Below the pieces are notes generated by a model, which was given only the letters and a program-made list of their open reading frames with translations, was not told the DNA's origin and searched no databases. Positions 50,551 through 62,219 of a DNA stretch of 64,000 nucleotides are shown here, in pieces (within the stretch, counting starts at the first letter, position 1; every line of letters starts with the position of its first letter). A program made the position numbers and the translations under genes. Source of the DNA: Adenanthera pavonina (Eukaryota; Streptophyta; Magnoliopsida; Fabales; Fabaceae); contig JAIVEN010000012.1 of assembly GCA_026686845.1 (NCBI GenBank), positions 16,928,501 through 16,992,500 of the forward strand. The letters are read 5' to 3'.

Positions 50551-51684
50551 TCTCTCATTCATACTTGATGGGTTAACCTCTTACAATTCTTCCTTTCCAT
50601 TTCATACTAAGTGTTTTACCGTGACCGGATGGGCATGATGTCTATAATTAGATATTTTTATACTAGAAATCCTTCTCAAGGACCAGTATAGAATTACCCT
50701 ATGTATTTCGCATTATTTTGTTCATGTATTATGCTTTGAATATCCTAGATTTACCTATATACACTTTCATCCATGGAAAATCTAATCCCTCATAAGTTTT
50801 TATATAAACTTAGATTGCCTAACTCTTATATACTTAGTGTATATGCTTAAGATGTTAACATCATAACTTCTTAATGGACATATCTTAGATACCAGTATAA
50901 GTGTGTATATATTCAGATAATCTTCCTTTCGTCCATATTTCATTTCAATATGAAACAATTGCTTTCCTAGCATAAGACCTTTTGATCGGATTTATCATGA
51001 CCATTGGATATATGCTAAAGTAGCTAACATTGAATCATTTTCCATGAAAATGTCAAAGTCATAAGGACATTAATGAGATGATTTATTCCTCTTTAGGACT
51101 CACATAGTAATGAAGCGGGGATTTATTCACTTACTTCCCAATTGCGGTTTTAAAAACACATGCAGTATGAATTGCATGCTACAATGTTACTCTTATCACA
51201 TAAGAGCGTATGTCGATTTTGTTTTTGTTGTTAACACCGTCCAGATTTAAGTTCAGACATACACAGTGTCTAACTCGAATTCTACCAATGCTTCCACTTA
51301 TTATAATGTCTTTGTTGGAGAATTCTCATCTGGTTACATGTATTATAGATTGTGGGTATCCATAATTCAATCCAAAATTTATATTTATTGGATCTCATCC
51401 CGACCTATTCTCTTCTTTTGTCGGGGTGACTTATTTTGTATTGTTTAACTGTCATATCTGTCCTCTAGCAGATTTACTAGTGAATACAAAAGATGTCTCA
51501 TCTTTGTCCACTCTCCATGAGTGTCAAAGGCAGTTGCTCGTGTGAGAAAGCTAACCTTATCAACATGTATGACAGACTAGACATTGTATATTTTTCAGAA
51601 GTATATGTACTTAAATGACTCAATTATAGAAAAATGCACTTAATTTTATTCATATAATTGATCATTACAGAGATTTGTGTTACA

Positions 51685-54360
51685 TCATATCCTACGAATA
51701 CCAAGTGATTTTACATGATCAACATATATATCTCTAGGTATTGGCTTGGTAAAGGGATCAGCAATCATTTGACGTGTAGGAATATGGTGAATTGTAACAC
51801 TTTTCTGTGCTATGGCATCTCTTACAAAATTATACTTGGTGTCTATGTGCTTTGTCTTACTATGATACTTGGGATCTTTAGTGTAGGCAATGGCAGTCTC
51901 ACTATCACAGTTTATCAAAATTGGATCCAATTTATTACCAATGATCCCTAAGTGTTTTATGAATCTTTTCAACCATACTGCTTCTTGTACTACTGCAGAA
52001 CATGTAACGAACTCTGCTTCCATGGTAGACAAAGCAATACAAGCCTATTTCTTGCTACGCCAAGATATAGCTCCATTGTTTAGCAGAAAAACATATCCAG
52101 AAGTCGATTTGCGCTCATCTAGATCTCCTCCCCAATCTGCATCGAAGTATCCTACCAAGCGTAAATCGCTTCCTTGATAACATAGGGCATAATTTGCTAT
52201 GCCTTGCAAATATCTCAGGATTCTCTTCACAGCTTTCCAATGTTTCAGTCCAGGGTTTGACTGGTATCTACTGACCAAACCAACTGCATAACATATGTCT
52301 GGTCTCGTACACATCATGACATACATTAAACTACCAACTACACTGGAATAAGGGACTCTTTCCATCATCTTCTTTTCAGACTCAGTCTGAGGACACATAT
52401 CTCGACTCAGATTTTCTCCTCTTGAAATAGGGGTATCCATAGGTTTACAATTTTTCATGTTGAATCGCTCAAGAATTTTCTCAATGCAATTTTTCTGAGA
52501 AAGGGATATTAATTTTCTTGGGTGATCTCTATGGATCTTAACTCCTAGTATATAATCAGCTTCACCCATATCTTTCATTTCAAAATTTGAAGATAGCCAT
52601 TCTTTGATAGCTATAATCGATTTTAGACTATTTCTGGCTAATAGTATATTATCCATATAAAGGGATAATATCACAAGATTCTTTTCAAAATTCTTGATGT
52701 ATACATAGTGGTCCTCGTCAATCATCTGGAAATCGTACGAGGTTATAGCTTGGTGAAACTTCAAATACCACTGTCTTGATGATTGTTTAAGTCTGTAAAT
52801 GCACCTTTTTAACTTGCATACTTTATTCTCTTTCCCTTTCTCAATGAAACCTAATGACTGTTGTATATAGATTTCTTCATCCAGTTCACCATTTAAAAAT
52901 GTGGTTTTTACATCCATCTGATGTAATTTTAAGTTTAAACTTGCTACTATTACCAGAATTAGTTTTATGGAGTTAAAACGCACAACAGATGAAAAAGTAT
53001 CTTCATAATCTATACCTTCCTATTGAGTATACCCTTTTGCCACTAATTGAGCCTTGTATCGTTCAATCGATCCATCTGTATTTCTCTTAATTTTGAGAAT
53101 CCATTTATTTTCAATTGCCTTACGTCCAGATGGAAGATTGACCAAATCCCAGACTTGGTTTATCCTCATTGAATTCATTTCCTCTTCGATTGCTTTCTTC
53201 CATTCATTACTAGTAGGGCATGATAAAGCCTCATGTATTGAATTAGGCTCATCATAATCTTGTGGGGTAAATATAAGTGCAGTTCCTTCTATTGAGAAAC
53301 GTCTCTTTGGTACACTTTCTTTGTTACTTCTCCGCAGTGAAATCTCTTGTAAGTTATTTTGTTCTTTAACAGAATCTTATACTTGTCCTTGTGAGCTCCC
53401 ACTCGAATTAAGAGGTTAAGGTATATAAATTTCTTCCTCAGTTTCTTCATGTATCTTATAAAGAAATACAGTACGATCTACCTCACCCTTGCTAGGAAAT
53501 TCGTTTTCTAGAAATGTTGCATCTCTAGATTCTATTTCAATGACACTTTCATCCTGGTTTTCTCCAATGAAAGCGTAACTCTTAGATTGTTCAGAGTATC
53601 CAATAAAGATACATTTCTTCCCTCTTGGACCTAGTTTTCCATGTTTGTAGGAAGGATCATGGATATAAACTGCCGACCCCCAGGATTTTAAAATATTTAA
53701 ATCCAGCTTACGATTTGTCCAACCCTCATAGGGTGTTGATTTGACCGATTTTGAGGGCACACGGTTAAGTATGAAGACTGCTGTTAAAATTGCATCTCCT
53801 TAATACGAAATGGGTAGATTGGCTTGTGCCATCATGGACCTAACCATGTCTAGTAATGTTTTATTTCTTCTTTCAACTACACCATTTTGTTGTGGGGTAC
53901 CAAGGATTATAAATTGTCTTACTATTCCCTTTTCTTCATAGAGCTTTTTGAATTGTTCCGATAAATATTCACGTCCGCGATCGGTTCTTAATGCTTTGAT
54001 TTTCTTGTCCATTTGATTTTCAGTTAAGTTCATATATCGTCTAAAACATTCTAGTGTTTCAGATTTATGTAACATCAAATAGACATAACCAAATCGCAAG
54101 TAATCATCAATAAAAGTGATGAAATAAACAGCTCCATGTTTTGCCCTCACACTCATAAGACCACAAATATCTGAATGGATTAATTGCAACGGAGTTTCTG
54201 CCCTAGTTCCAGTTCCGAATGGTTTTCTAGTTGTTTTACCAGCCAAGCAATGCTCACAAAAGGACACTTCCATTTTATCAATTGCATCTAGTAGTCCTTC
54301 ATTAGCTAGTTTAATCATTCTATTTTGATTAATATATCCTAGTCTAACATGCCAAGCATT
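51685..54360 (-). pseudogene. Copia pol: integrase, reverse transcriptase and RNase H (stop-riddled)
   Basis: One frame runs through the whole stretch, interrupted by at least five stop codons (near 53800, 53416, 53376, 53025 and 52045) and no frameshift. Integrase begins AWHVRLGYINQNRM (the GAG-pre-integrase histidine region), with CEHCLAGK completing the zinc motif. The catalytic core follows: HSDICG, FIDDYLRFGYVY, ALRTDRGREYLS, then TPQQNGVVERRN. RT starts near MDVKTTFLNGELDEEIYIQQ; the catalytic YVDD is changed to YMDN. RNase H includes FDADWGGDLDERKSTSGYVF, then STMEAEF and the usual GIRRI end. The visible stops fit C-to-T or G-to-A changes of Gln and Trp codons, the signature of methyl-cytosine decay. 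The lineage resembles the Tork/Tnt1 side of copia, an inference from the domain sequences. Confidence 0.85.
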
Positions 54361-57300
54361 TGTCACACTCGAAAATGTGATGCGGATGGCGCGGAAGTAA
54401 AGAAAAATAGAGAAATCGGCCCGCACGGTGGGAGGCCTATTTCGGAGGGAGTCGCCATCAAAATTTTAAGGGAAATTTTGGAAAACTGGAACATAAAAAC
54501 AAAAATGGACAAGGACTGATCTGCGAATCAAAGTTGGGTTCGGGAGTACGATTGTGAGTGGGGAAGGTGTTAGGCACCCCTACAACACCCGTTCCTAGGA
54601 ACGGTTACCTTAGGCTGATCATGCAATTTTTATGACTTTTGAAAATTTATTTTGATTGCCCTTTTACTATTCACATGCAAAAATAAAAATGAGAGAAATG
54701 TAAAAATGAAAATAAAGAATAAAATGAAAATACAAAAAGTTAGGAAAAATAAATTAAGAAAAATATTATTTATTTACAAGAGTGGACTTGATCCAGAATG
54801 AGAGTCTGGGGCCTACGTACCCTGCGATAGGGATCAAAGTCGACATAATTCAGACTAGAAAAGCGTGTTACTGGATTGATATTTTTTATTATATATTCTT
54901 TGAAAAGAGAGGTTTATAGAAAATATTTTTGTCCTTCCACAAAGAAAACAATCTTTAGAATTGGTTGGTATGTTTTAACTTGTAAAAGACAGATTAATTC
55001 CCATCATTTACTCTATTCATGTTTTATTATGTATTTTTTTGTTTAATCAATTTCTAAAAGAGGAAATATATTTTTCCTCAATTTAAAAAAGAGGATTAAA
55101 ATTATTTGTGATTTTGAACATTTTATTTGATTTGAAAAGGAAATATTTGGAAACAAATTTATTTTTACATAAAATAAAACCAATTGGCTCATGTGGCGAC
55201 TTTATCACTCACATTTACCCATTGATACCTAAGAGTCCGCGGTGGTGTTATTCGAGACAAAGAGGCACAAAAAGTTCGAAAGAAAACAAATAAATTTTTA
55301 TTTTAATTATAAAAATCATTTTAACACCAATTTATTTAAAAAAGAAATAAAAAATAAAAAATAAAAAAATGATTATTTCAAAAAATAAGAATCAGCATAT
55401 GTGGTGACTTTATCACTCGCAAGTTACTGAACTGTATTTAAAATATCCTCGGTGTTACCACTCGAGGCAAATATACCAGAGGGAAAATTTTAAATGAAAA
55501 TCAAACAGCCTGTATGGTGATTTAGTCACTCATGATTTGCTGATTTATGCGTATATGCTCACGGTGATGCCACTCGTAGCAAATAGGGATAAAAGCCTCC
55601 ATAAAATTTTTATAAAAGAAAATTAGAGATAAAAATTGGAGGAAAATAAATAATGTTGATATGAATAATTCTATGAGATCATCAAGAGGAAAGCGTCTAA
55701 AAATAATCAACATATGTGGCGATTTTGTCACTCACAAATTACTGATTAACCCTTAACCTCCACAATGCTACCACTCGTGGTTAATACGTAAGAAGAAAGA
55801 GAAAAATAAAAAATAAAAAAAACTTGATAGGATACGAATAATCCTTATCCAAATTATTTTATTTCTTTTTTCAAATTATACCATGAAAAGTGCCATTAGA
55901 AATTTTTTTCATTTAGTTACTTACTTGAAGAGTTGCACCTGAAAAAAACCTTCTCCATAAAAAAATTTGAAAAAGAGATTTAAGATAAAATTAATACATT
56001 CAAGATGTATTATTTATCTATTTATATTACTCTCTATTTATAAATTATTTACATTTTCTTAGCAATTAAAAACCTTTCTAAAAAAACTTGGGATAAAAAG
56101 AAAGTAAAATGAAATAATTAAGATAACACTTTTATCTATGTCTTTTTTTTTATTTTCAAAAGTTAATTTCCAAATAAAATCAAACAGCATATATGGTAAT
56201 TTAATCACTCATAATTTACTGATTAGTGTTCAAACACTTAAGCTATTACCACTCAAATTATGATGGTAAAGGAAATTTACAAATGGAAACTCTCATTTAT
56301 CTCAATCATTTATTTTTATTCTTATTTTTATTTTTCTTTTTCCACGATCGAGAGCATCTTTTAAAGTCAAAAGCAATTTTCCATGAACCTTTTATCATCA
56401 AGGCAGAGCAAGTTATATCAAAAGAAAGAAAGCAACTTCATCCTTAAAAAAACAAACGCAGTGGACACACCCCTATTGAACTCCGAACAGCCAGAATGCA
56501 TAAGCTAACCATGCCCAATGTCCATCATAAACAATGAAAACCTCAAAAGCAGAGAAAATCTCCATATTAATTTCATGCTCTCAGCATAAACCAATGCGTG
56601 TTAAAATAAAAGAAGCTATTTCCTCCTTTCCAGAAACACACACATACTGAATATAGCACCACTAAACTTTTGAATGACCAGAGTGCATAAACTAGCCGTG
56701 TCCAAGATACACCTAATGATGAAAATCTTGACAGCAAATGTATTAAGCCTAAGACAAGATAAAACATATAATCAGGAAGTCCAAAAATCACCCATCAGCA
56801 CGCTAAAAAATGATCCCCCTTACAAGAACGTCCCACAATACCACCAAAGACATGTTCAATCATAACAGAGCATTTACAACATTGAGCCTAGGCAAAATAT
56901 TCCAGAATAAACATTAGACTAAGACAAGGTTCAAGGTCCCGAGGGCAACAGAGGACTGCGCTATCAACAGTAAAAGAAAGCTAACCAATACCTTGATTCA
57001 TCCCAAAAGCACCCAATACGATGAACAAAAGAGGGGGACAAACAACAGCAAGCCCCATTGCGTGATCATAACAACAACAGCAATAAAAGAAAACTGACCC
57101 CAATGGCATCGGTGTTTCCTGAACTTGTGCTCTCCTACCGAGTCAGGTCCTCCTTGTTCTGTCAATTTCACTTCTGTCTCCCTCGGTTCCTTTCCTTCAC
57201 TCTTTCCTCGTTTCTAAAATCTCGGATTCAAGCTTTTTCTTTTCTCAATCTCGGTTTCACTGGCTTCCTCTCTGGCCTCCAGAATTCTCCTCGGATTTTC

Positions 57301-58395
57301 TTTGCTTCTCTCTCTTCCCCTTCCTCTGTTTTTTTTAGACTCTCCCCCCTCTTGATCTCCTCTGTTTTTTTCTCCAGAGATCTTCCGTGGCCAGAAGAAT
57401 TTTCCCCCCCTCTCTCTGTGATTTCCACCGGCTTTTATAGACCTCCCCCAATCGTGAGGTCGTCCCCCTCTCTATTTCTCTGCTTGCTTTTTCTGCAATT
57501 CGTGGCCACTTTTGGCTCCCTCTGCTTCCTTTACGCCTGCTCTTTCTGCAATTCCACCCGTGCACGTCTCCCTCCGTTTCTGCCTTTGCTTCAGCTCCTT
57601 TTGCTCCTCGGTCTTCGAGCGTCTGCTACTCCCTCGGTTTCATTTTTCCTAGCCTTTAGGGGCTCAAATCTCGCGGTCTCTGACTCCCTCTGTTCTTCGC
57701 AGCTCCGCGCCCCCTTTGGTCTCCTTCGGTGGTCTAGGTGGTTCAGGCTCCCTCGGTCCCCACCTTCTTTCCTTGGTCATAGCTGCCCTCTGTGCTTTCT
57801 CCTCCCTCTCAGTGGCTCCCTCTCTCTTTTTCTCTAAACCCTAGCTCCCCCTTCCCTTTGCTTTTCGCGGCATGACTGCTTTCTCCGGCGTGCTCCCTCC
57901 TCTCCTTCCAGCATACTCCCTCAGTTCCTTTCTTTTCGATCTGCGGCTACTGCTCCCTCTATCTTTTCTTCTTTTCACGGCTTGCTCCTTCTGTTCCCTT
58001 TTCTCTCGGCCAGCCCCCCTTTCTCGCGATACTCCCCTCCCCCGGTGTACTCCCTCCTTCCTTAGGGCTATGTCCTCATCCTCCCACGAGCCCTCACTTG
58101 GGCTCGTGATGGGTTTGAGGCTGAGGCATTTCAGCCCAATTCGGGCTGAAATGCTTCAGCCCAAAAAAAGGTTTTCCAGTTTTTTTTTTGTTATTATTAT
58201 TTTTATTTTTTATTTTTTATTATTTTTTTTTTGGCCGAATTTGGTCCCAAGTTTTTTTTTTATTTTATATTCTTATATTCCTAAGAAGAAGGGATTGTCT
58301 TAATTTATATGTTTTATTTATTTATTTATTATTGTTATTATTATTATTATTATTACTATTTTATAAAAGTATGCGGACAAAATGGGGTGTTCACA
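54361..58395. mobile_element. Nested 4.0-kb solo LTR of an Ogre-like (Ty3/gypsy Tat) element
   Basis: The interruption of copia pol begins TGTCACACTC and ends GGTGTTCACA, so it has TG...CA ends. It is flanked by GCATT on both sides (54356-54360 and 58396-58400). Taking out the interruption and one GCATT leaves both copia sides in a consistent frame. The left part contains GGAGGGAGTCGCCAT, TGTGAGTGGGGAAGGTGTTA and GGCACCCCTACAACACCCGT, strings I associate with long Ogre-type LTRs. A pyrimidine-rich block (57100-58080) gives long but meaningless frames. No gag or pol of a gypsy element and no second LTR are present, hence solo LTR. The transcriptional orientation was not determined. A length of 4 kb is unusual for LTRs in general but normal for Ogre. 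Confidence 0.8.
55187..56262 (+). repeat. Five degenerate ~78-bp repeat units inside the Ogre-like LTR
   Basis: Units at about 55187-55261, 55393-55471, 55506-55584, 55708-55786 and 56185-56262. Each opens with a form of CATATGTGGYGAYTTTRTCA, continues CTCRYAAWTTACTGAT, and closes with a form of GGTGNTACCACTCGNGGCAA. The spacers between them are unrelated AT-rich sequence of differing length. Confidence 0.75.
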
Positions 58396-58815
58396 GCATT
58401 CATATCAATATTTGAATTGGAAGAAGTTGCAAAGCAATCATGCATATAAAAAACATCAACAATATCCATAACAAAGAACTTCTTTAAAAGAAAAGCTGAA
58501 CCATAAAAGGTTATCCTTAATGAAATGTCTACTACTTTATCATGAAAATTTACATTAAACCCATAAATTAATAAGCAGGAAATAGAAACTAAGTTCCGTC
58601 GGATGTCAGGTGCATGGAGTACATCATAGAGGATCAAGGTTTTTCCACCTCGCAAAGTTAATTTGCAGGTTCCTATGCCTTTCACCTCAATTCTCGCATT
58701 GTTACCAACATAAAGCCACTTGCTTTGATTCGGCAACTGACGGTACTCTGTAAAGGATCCTCGATCCCTGCTCACGTGGTATGTGGAGCCTGAGTCAATT
58801 ATCCAAGAAGAAGAA
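58396..58815 (-). pseudogene. Copia protease and the start of integrase (pol 5' part)
   Basis: The retropepsin-type active site WIIDSGSTYHVS lies at the high-coordinate end (about 58776-58811), matching the copia W-x-x-DSG-x-T-x-H pattern. It is followed by LHAPDIRRNLVSISCL and KFFVMDIVDV, the usual linker to the integrase zinc domain. The frame reaches the solo-LTR border at 58396 and resumes at 54360. A stop lies just upstream of the protease. Confidence 0.75.
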
Positions 58816-59750
58816 ATAGTTTATGTTAAAAAAATAGTACTTGAAACATAAGACATATGTGAATTAACATAATTCACTAATACCTTTTCACGTTTATTTT
58901 GCTCAGGGTAATCCCTTGCAAAATGACTCATTTTCAGGTAGGAATAGCACTTAACCTTACTCAGGTCAGTCTTCTTCTTCTTTCCACCTTTCTTCCCTCT
59001 TTTCTTGAAAGGTTTATTTCCCTTTTTAAATTTCAGGCCATTCTTTTTACCCTTTCTTTGATATTTCTTGCCCTTTTTAGAATTGGGCTTAGGGTTAGAA
59101 GTTCCTGTTTCTTCAGTCAGATAGGCTTATCTAGAGGCTCTGTAGGCCTCTAGACGTTCATCTTCAAGCTCCAGGTGTTTCGCCACATCACTAAAAGTGT
59201 TTATATTCTCATTATGGGTTAAGTTGACTTTCATGTGTTCCCAACTTGAAGGGAGTGACCTTATGACAGCCTGGATCTGCTATTCATCAGACAATTCATG
59301 CCCAGCTTCCTTTAGTTCTCTGATCATGCTGGCCATCTCTCGTAGATGCTATTTCATAGGAGTATTAGGCCTTAACTTATAAGTATCAAACTTAATTGTC
59401 AGCCTTCTTAGTTTGGTGGTAGAGGTACCTCCAAACTTATCTTTTAATGCCGTCCATATGGCTTGTGCAGTTGAATATTTCTCATACTCACACATTAGGT
59501 CATTGGCCATGGTGCCCAGCATAGTAATACGTGCTATGATGTTCTTCCTTTTCCAGGCCATGTAGACCTCTTGGTCTCTCCTATGTTGGGCAGTATTGCC
59601 AGCTTTAGGTTGTACCATGACTATAGTCAGTGGTTCTACAGCATCTTGTTCTTCCAATATATACGAAACCTTTCGGTGCCAGATGTCTCAATTGTCCCCA
59701 TTTAGTTTATCTTCCTTGTTCAGCTCAACCATTATACTCTTGGTCGCCAT
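58816..59750 (-). pseudogene. Copia gag (UBN2-like), broken by stops, with a ruined zinc knuckle
   Basis: The first ATG at 59750 opens MATKSIMVELNKEDKLNGDN, the usual copia gag start. Further on are WKRKNIIARITMLGTMANDL, AIWTALKDKFGGTSTTKLRR and EAYRASR, all family strings. Stops occur within 50 codons of the start (where a Trp is expected), near 59349, near 59280 and near 59129. The CCHC knuckle reads CYSYLKMSHFARDY: the second and last cysteines are Tyr and the usual Gly is Ser, each explained by a G-to-A change. A basic lysine-rich stretch precedes the knuckle. Confidence 0.8.
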
Positions 59751-60069
59751 TCTCAAATCAGTTACTAGACTATCCCACATAAAGGATTTCTATTATTGAG
59801 CTGAACTAAAGAATATATTAATAAAATAAACGTGTAATACAGTACTATATATACAATGTCATATACTTATATTATTTCTTATGAGAACAATAATAATTCC
59901 ATTAGTTCCATGATCAGGAGACCATAAGTATATCTCTCATCACACAGATACTAGAATAATTAACTAAAAAAAACTCGTATTTTAAGAGCTCCTACTCAAA
60001 TAAAGCATATATTAAAAAAATATTAAATCCATACAAGAACATAAATAATAATAAAACAATATACATAAA
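59751..60069. other. Copia leader, part next to gag
   Basis: AT-rich sequence within the copia element, with no frame or motif seen. Confidence 0.4.
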
Positions 60070-60592
60070 TTAAACAGGAAAACAGAAATTAATAATTTTC
60101 TTCTTAAGAATGTGATCCGTTATTTTCATGGCTCTACTAATCGCATCTACCCAGGTATAATCTGAATATTTCTTGTTTTGTGCATTCAGATTTTCTCTTA
60201 GCTTAATTATGACGTTTGCGAAGAACTCAGTATCTTGCATATTCACCACAAAGTGTGAATACTTCAAGAATAGAATACAAGTCTTTTAAATGTTTTATTT
60301 TTTCTGCATCCCTTTTTGCTATGTCTTGAGCTACAAAGTGGGTAAGGGGTTGATCTACTTCTTGATCTTCAATTTTAGACTCTTCAAAAATAATTTCATC
60401 TTCCTTTAACCCATTTGGATCTGTATACACATCTTGAAGTTCCTCAGCATTTTCTTCTTCTTCTTCTAGAAACTCCCCATCAGGATCTTCATCATCAAAA
60501 AATTTATCCTCTAGAATGAGTTCCTCCAAATACTCATAACTTGGAGAACCATATCTAACTATTTCAGTGCTTTCAGAATTCTCTTGCTTCAT
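60070..60592 (-). pseudogene. Unassigned acidic reading frame in the copia leader
   Basis: From an ATG at 60592 the minus strand encodes about 121 residues, starting MKQENSESTEIVRYGSPSYE. It is very acidic in the middle (LEEEEENAEE, DDEDPDGE), then QPLTHFVAQDIAKRDAEKIK. It stops at 60227. An overlapping frame (60267-60070) continues for 65 residues with a non-acidic, possibly helical sequence (VIIKLRENLNAQNKKYSDYT, WVDAISRAMKITDHI), so a single frameshift may separate two halves of one protein. Most copia elements have no gene between the primer-binding site and gag. I recognise no family. It could be a captured gene, another element's remnant, or chance. Confidence 0.3.
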
Positions 60593-61759
60593 TATTTTTA
60601 CCTTCAATAAATTAGTAGGAAAAAAAATTTTATGATAAAAATGTACTGAAATAGTTTTAGACAGATCCAAAATTATCTCAAAACTAAGTAAATAGTATAT
60701 CAAATTGAAGATCTTGAATTTAAGAATTTTTAGAAGCAAACCGTGGTCAAAAATACCCCTGCATGGGCCTCCACACCCCAAGAAAGTCCAGACTACAAAA
60801 AAAATGAAAAAAAAACTAAGTCCACTCGTGAGGGAGGCGCGTGAACTCCACGCGCCGTCATATATGGCGATTTCGGCCACATGCGCCAGCTCAGCTTCTT
60901 CCATGCGTCATCGGCGTTCTGATAGAGTCCTCCACGTGGCCCAATCCCGTGATGATGGGCCCCACGCGCCACGTCGGCAACTTCAACCTCCTTTTTTTTA
61001 TTATATATATAGGGTCGTCTGTTGTTGGCCCAGAATGAAATTTTTTTTTGTTGGACTGGTCATCTACGGCCCATAAATTTTTTTTTTAACATGTGTTGGG
61101 CTGGTCTTCTGCAGCCCATAAAATTTTTTTTTTATAATCCATCCTAGCCTATTTTTCTGTTTTGGTTTTTTTTTTAAGGCAAAACGATGCGTTGCTAAGG
61201 TCATCCCTGACCTCCTGCCGGGTCAACCCGACCTGGTACGGACCAAGTGGCGGACCCTGCCGTTTTCTCCTTCGTCCGGCGTCCGTTTGAGGTGATCTTG
61301 GTGTCGTTTTTCTCGTCTCATTGTCCTCTACATGATGGTGGCCTCCTTTTGTCCAAAAAATTTCAATTTTGATAAACCCAATTTTTGAGTTTTCCCGCGG
61401 TTCTTAAAGCCTTTTTCGCCATTATTTCTCTAATCCGGTGTTCATTTAACGCGATTTTAGTAGCCTTTTTCTCATCTCTTTATTCTCCACACGATGTTGT
61501 ACATATTTTCTAGGAAGGGATTATTTTTACAAAACTCAAAAAACTGTACCGTGTATAAATTTTTTTAAAAAATTTGAGATCCCCTGTACTGAATCCTATT
61601 TGCATATCTTATGAGTATAAGCAGTATACAAAATTATACAAAAAAAAAACTCATAAGAAAAGTATACCGTATGCAAATTATGGAACTCAGAGAAACAATT
61701 TCTAATTTTCAAGTGAAAAATTTGCAGCGGATATAGATTTTCCCTGAATCTAAATACAT
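60593..61759. other. Copia leader, distal part, with internal duplications
   Basis: Two motifs are duplicated. A ~47-bp unit (about 61034-61078 and 61094-61138) contains TTGGRCTGGTC, RGCCCATAAA and a poly(T) tract. A ~70-bp unit (about 61268-61337 and 61428-61497) shares an AATCCGGTGTTCATTT / CGTCCGGCGTCCGTTT core, a TTTTTCTC block and ACATGATG / ACACGATG ends. The block 60830-60990 is unusually GC-rich for the window. No gene is seen. Confidence 0.5.
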
Positions 61760-61771
61760 GCTCTAATGCCA
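61760..61771 (-). other. Primer-binding site of the copia element (initiator Met tRNA)
   Basis: On the minus strand, one base after the 5' LTR, the sequence reads TGGCATTAGAGC. The intact plant copia site is TGGTATCAGAGC, complementary to the 3' end of initiator tRNA-Met, so two transitions have occurred. Its place fixes the element's orientation and the LTR border. Confidence 0.8.
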
Positions 61772-61772
61772 A

Positions 61773-62214
61773 TGAAAGAATAAAAGATAGGGAAGACATA
61801 CATACCGATCAAGAATGTATTCTTCCACATAAAGAGAATGAAGAATTTCAGACAGTAGAAACAAAATCACTCGGACTTTGTTTGTTGGTTCACCATAGAT
61901 ACACTTAAGAAGGAAAATTGAAAGGAAGAGCGAGAGCGTTTTTCAAGAGAGGGAGAGAGAGAGAGAGAGCAACTTCCAGATAACCGAGCATTACACGATC
62001 GAAGAGCGCTTTTCAGAAACTGATGTTATTCTTCCTTTTTCCACGCACACACACGATCACTTAAAACTCTCGGGGGTGCAGTGTGAGGGAACGGTTAACA
62101 TTAATTGTTCCCTCCCTCTCTTCTTAAAATAATAAATAAAATAACATTATTTATTTTATTTGGGCTTATGTCCTTTTGTTTGAGCTCTATACTTATCAAG
62201 GGTGCAACCCAACA
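61773..62214 (-). repeat. 5' LTR of the copia element
   Basis: 442 bp, TGAAAGAATAAAAGATAGGG ... GCAACCCAACA on the plus strand. It is homologous end to end with 50113-50550 and followed by the TTAAG target duplication. Confidence 0.9.
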
Positions 62215-62219
62215 TTAAG

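Larger units (their letters stand above)
50113..62214 (-). mobile_element. Complete but decayed Ty1/copia retrotransposon, 12.1 kb including a nested insertion
   Basis: Two LTRs (50113-50550 and 61773-62214) flank an internal region and are bordered by the same 5-bp target duplication, TTAAG, at 50108-50112 and 62215-62219. On the minus strand the order is LTR, primer-binding site, a ~2-kb leader, gag, protease, integrase, reverse transcriptase, RNase H, LTR. Integrase before RT defines the copia superfamily. By eye count the LTRs differ at roughly 40 of 440 positions (about 90% identity), mostly transitions, so the insertion is old. Many stop codons make it non-autonomous today. A 4,035-bp solo LTR (54361-58395) splits the polyprotein; without it the element would be about 8.1 kb. 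The purine tract before the 3' LTR is weak (AATGAGAGA on the minus strand). Confidence 0.9.

Noticed and set aside
54361..54426. Upstream start of the integrase reading frame
   Set aside because: These codons belong to the inserted solo LTR, not to copia; the true copia frame on this side ends at 54360.
57058..58303. Long plus-strand open frames (259 and 143 residues) rich in Ser, Leu, Pro and Phe
   Set aside because: They lie within the solo LTR in a strongly pyrimidine-rich block that lacks stops by composition; no domain or start context supports them.
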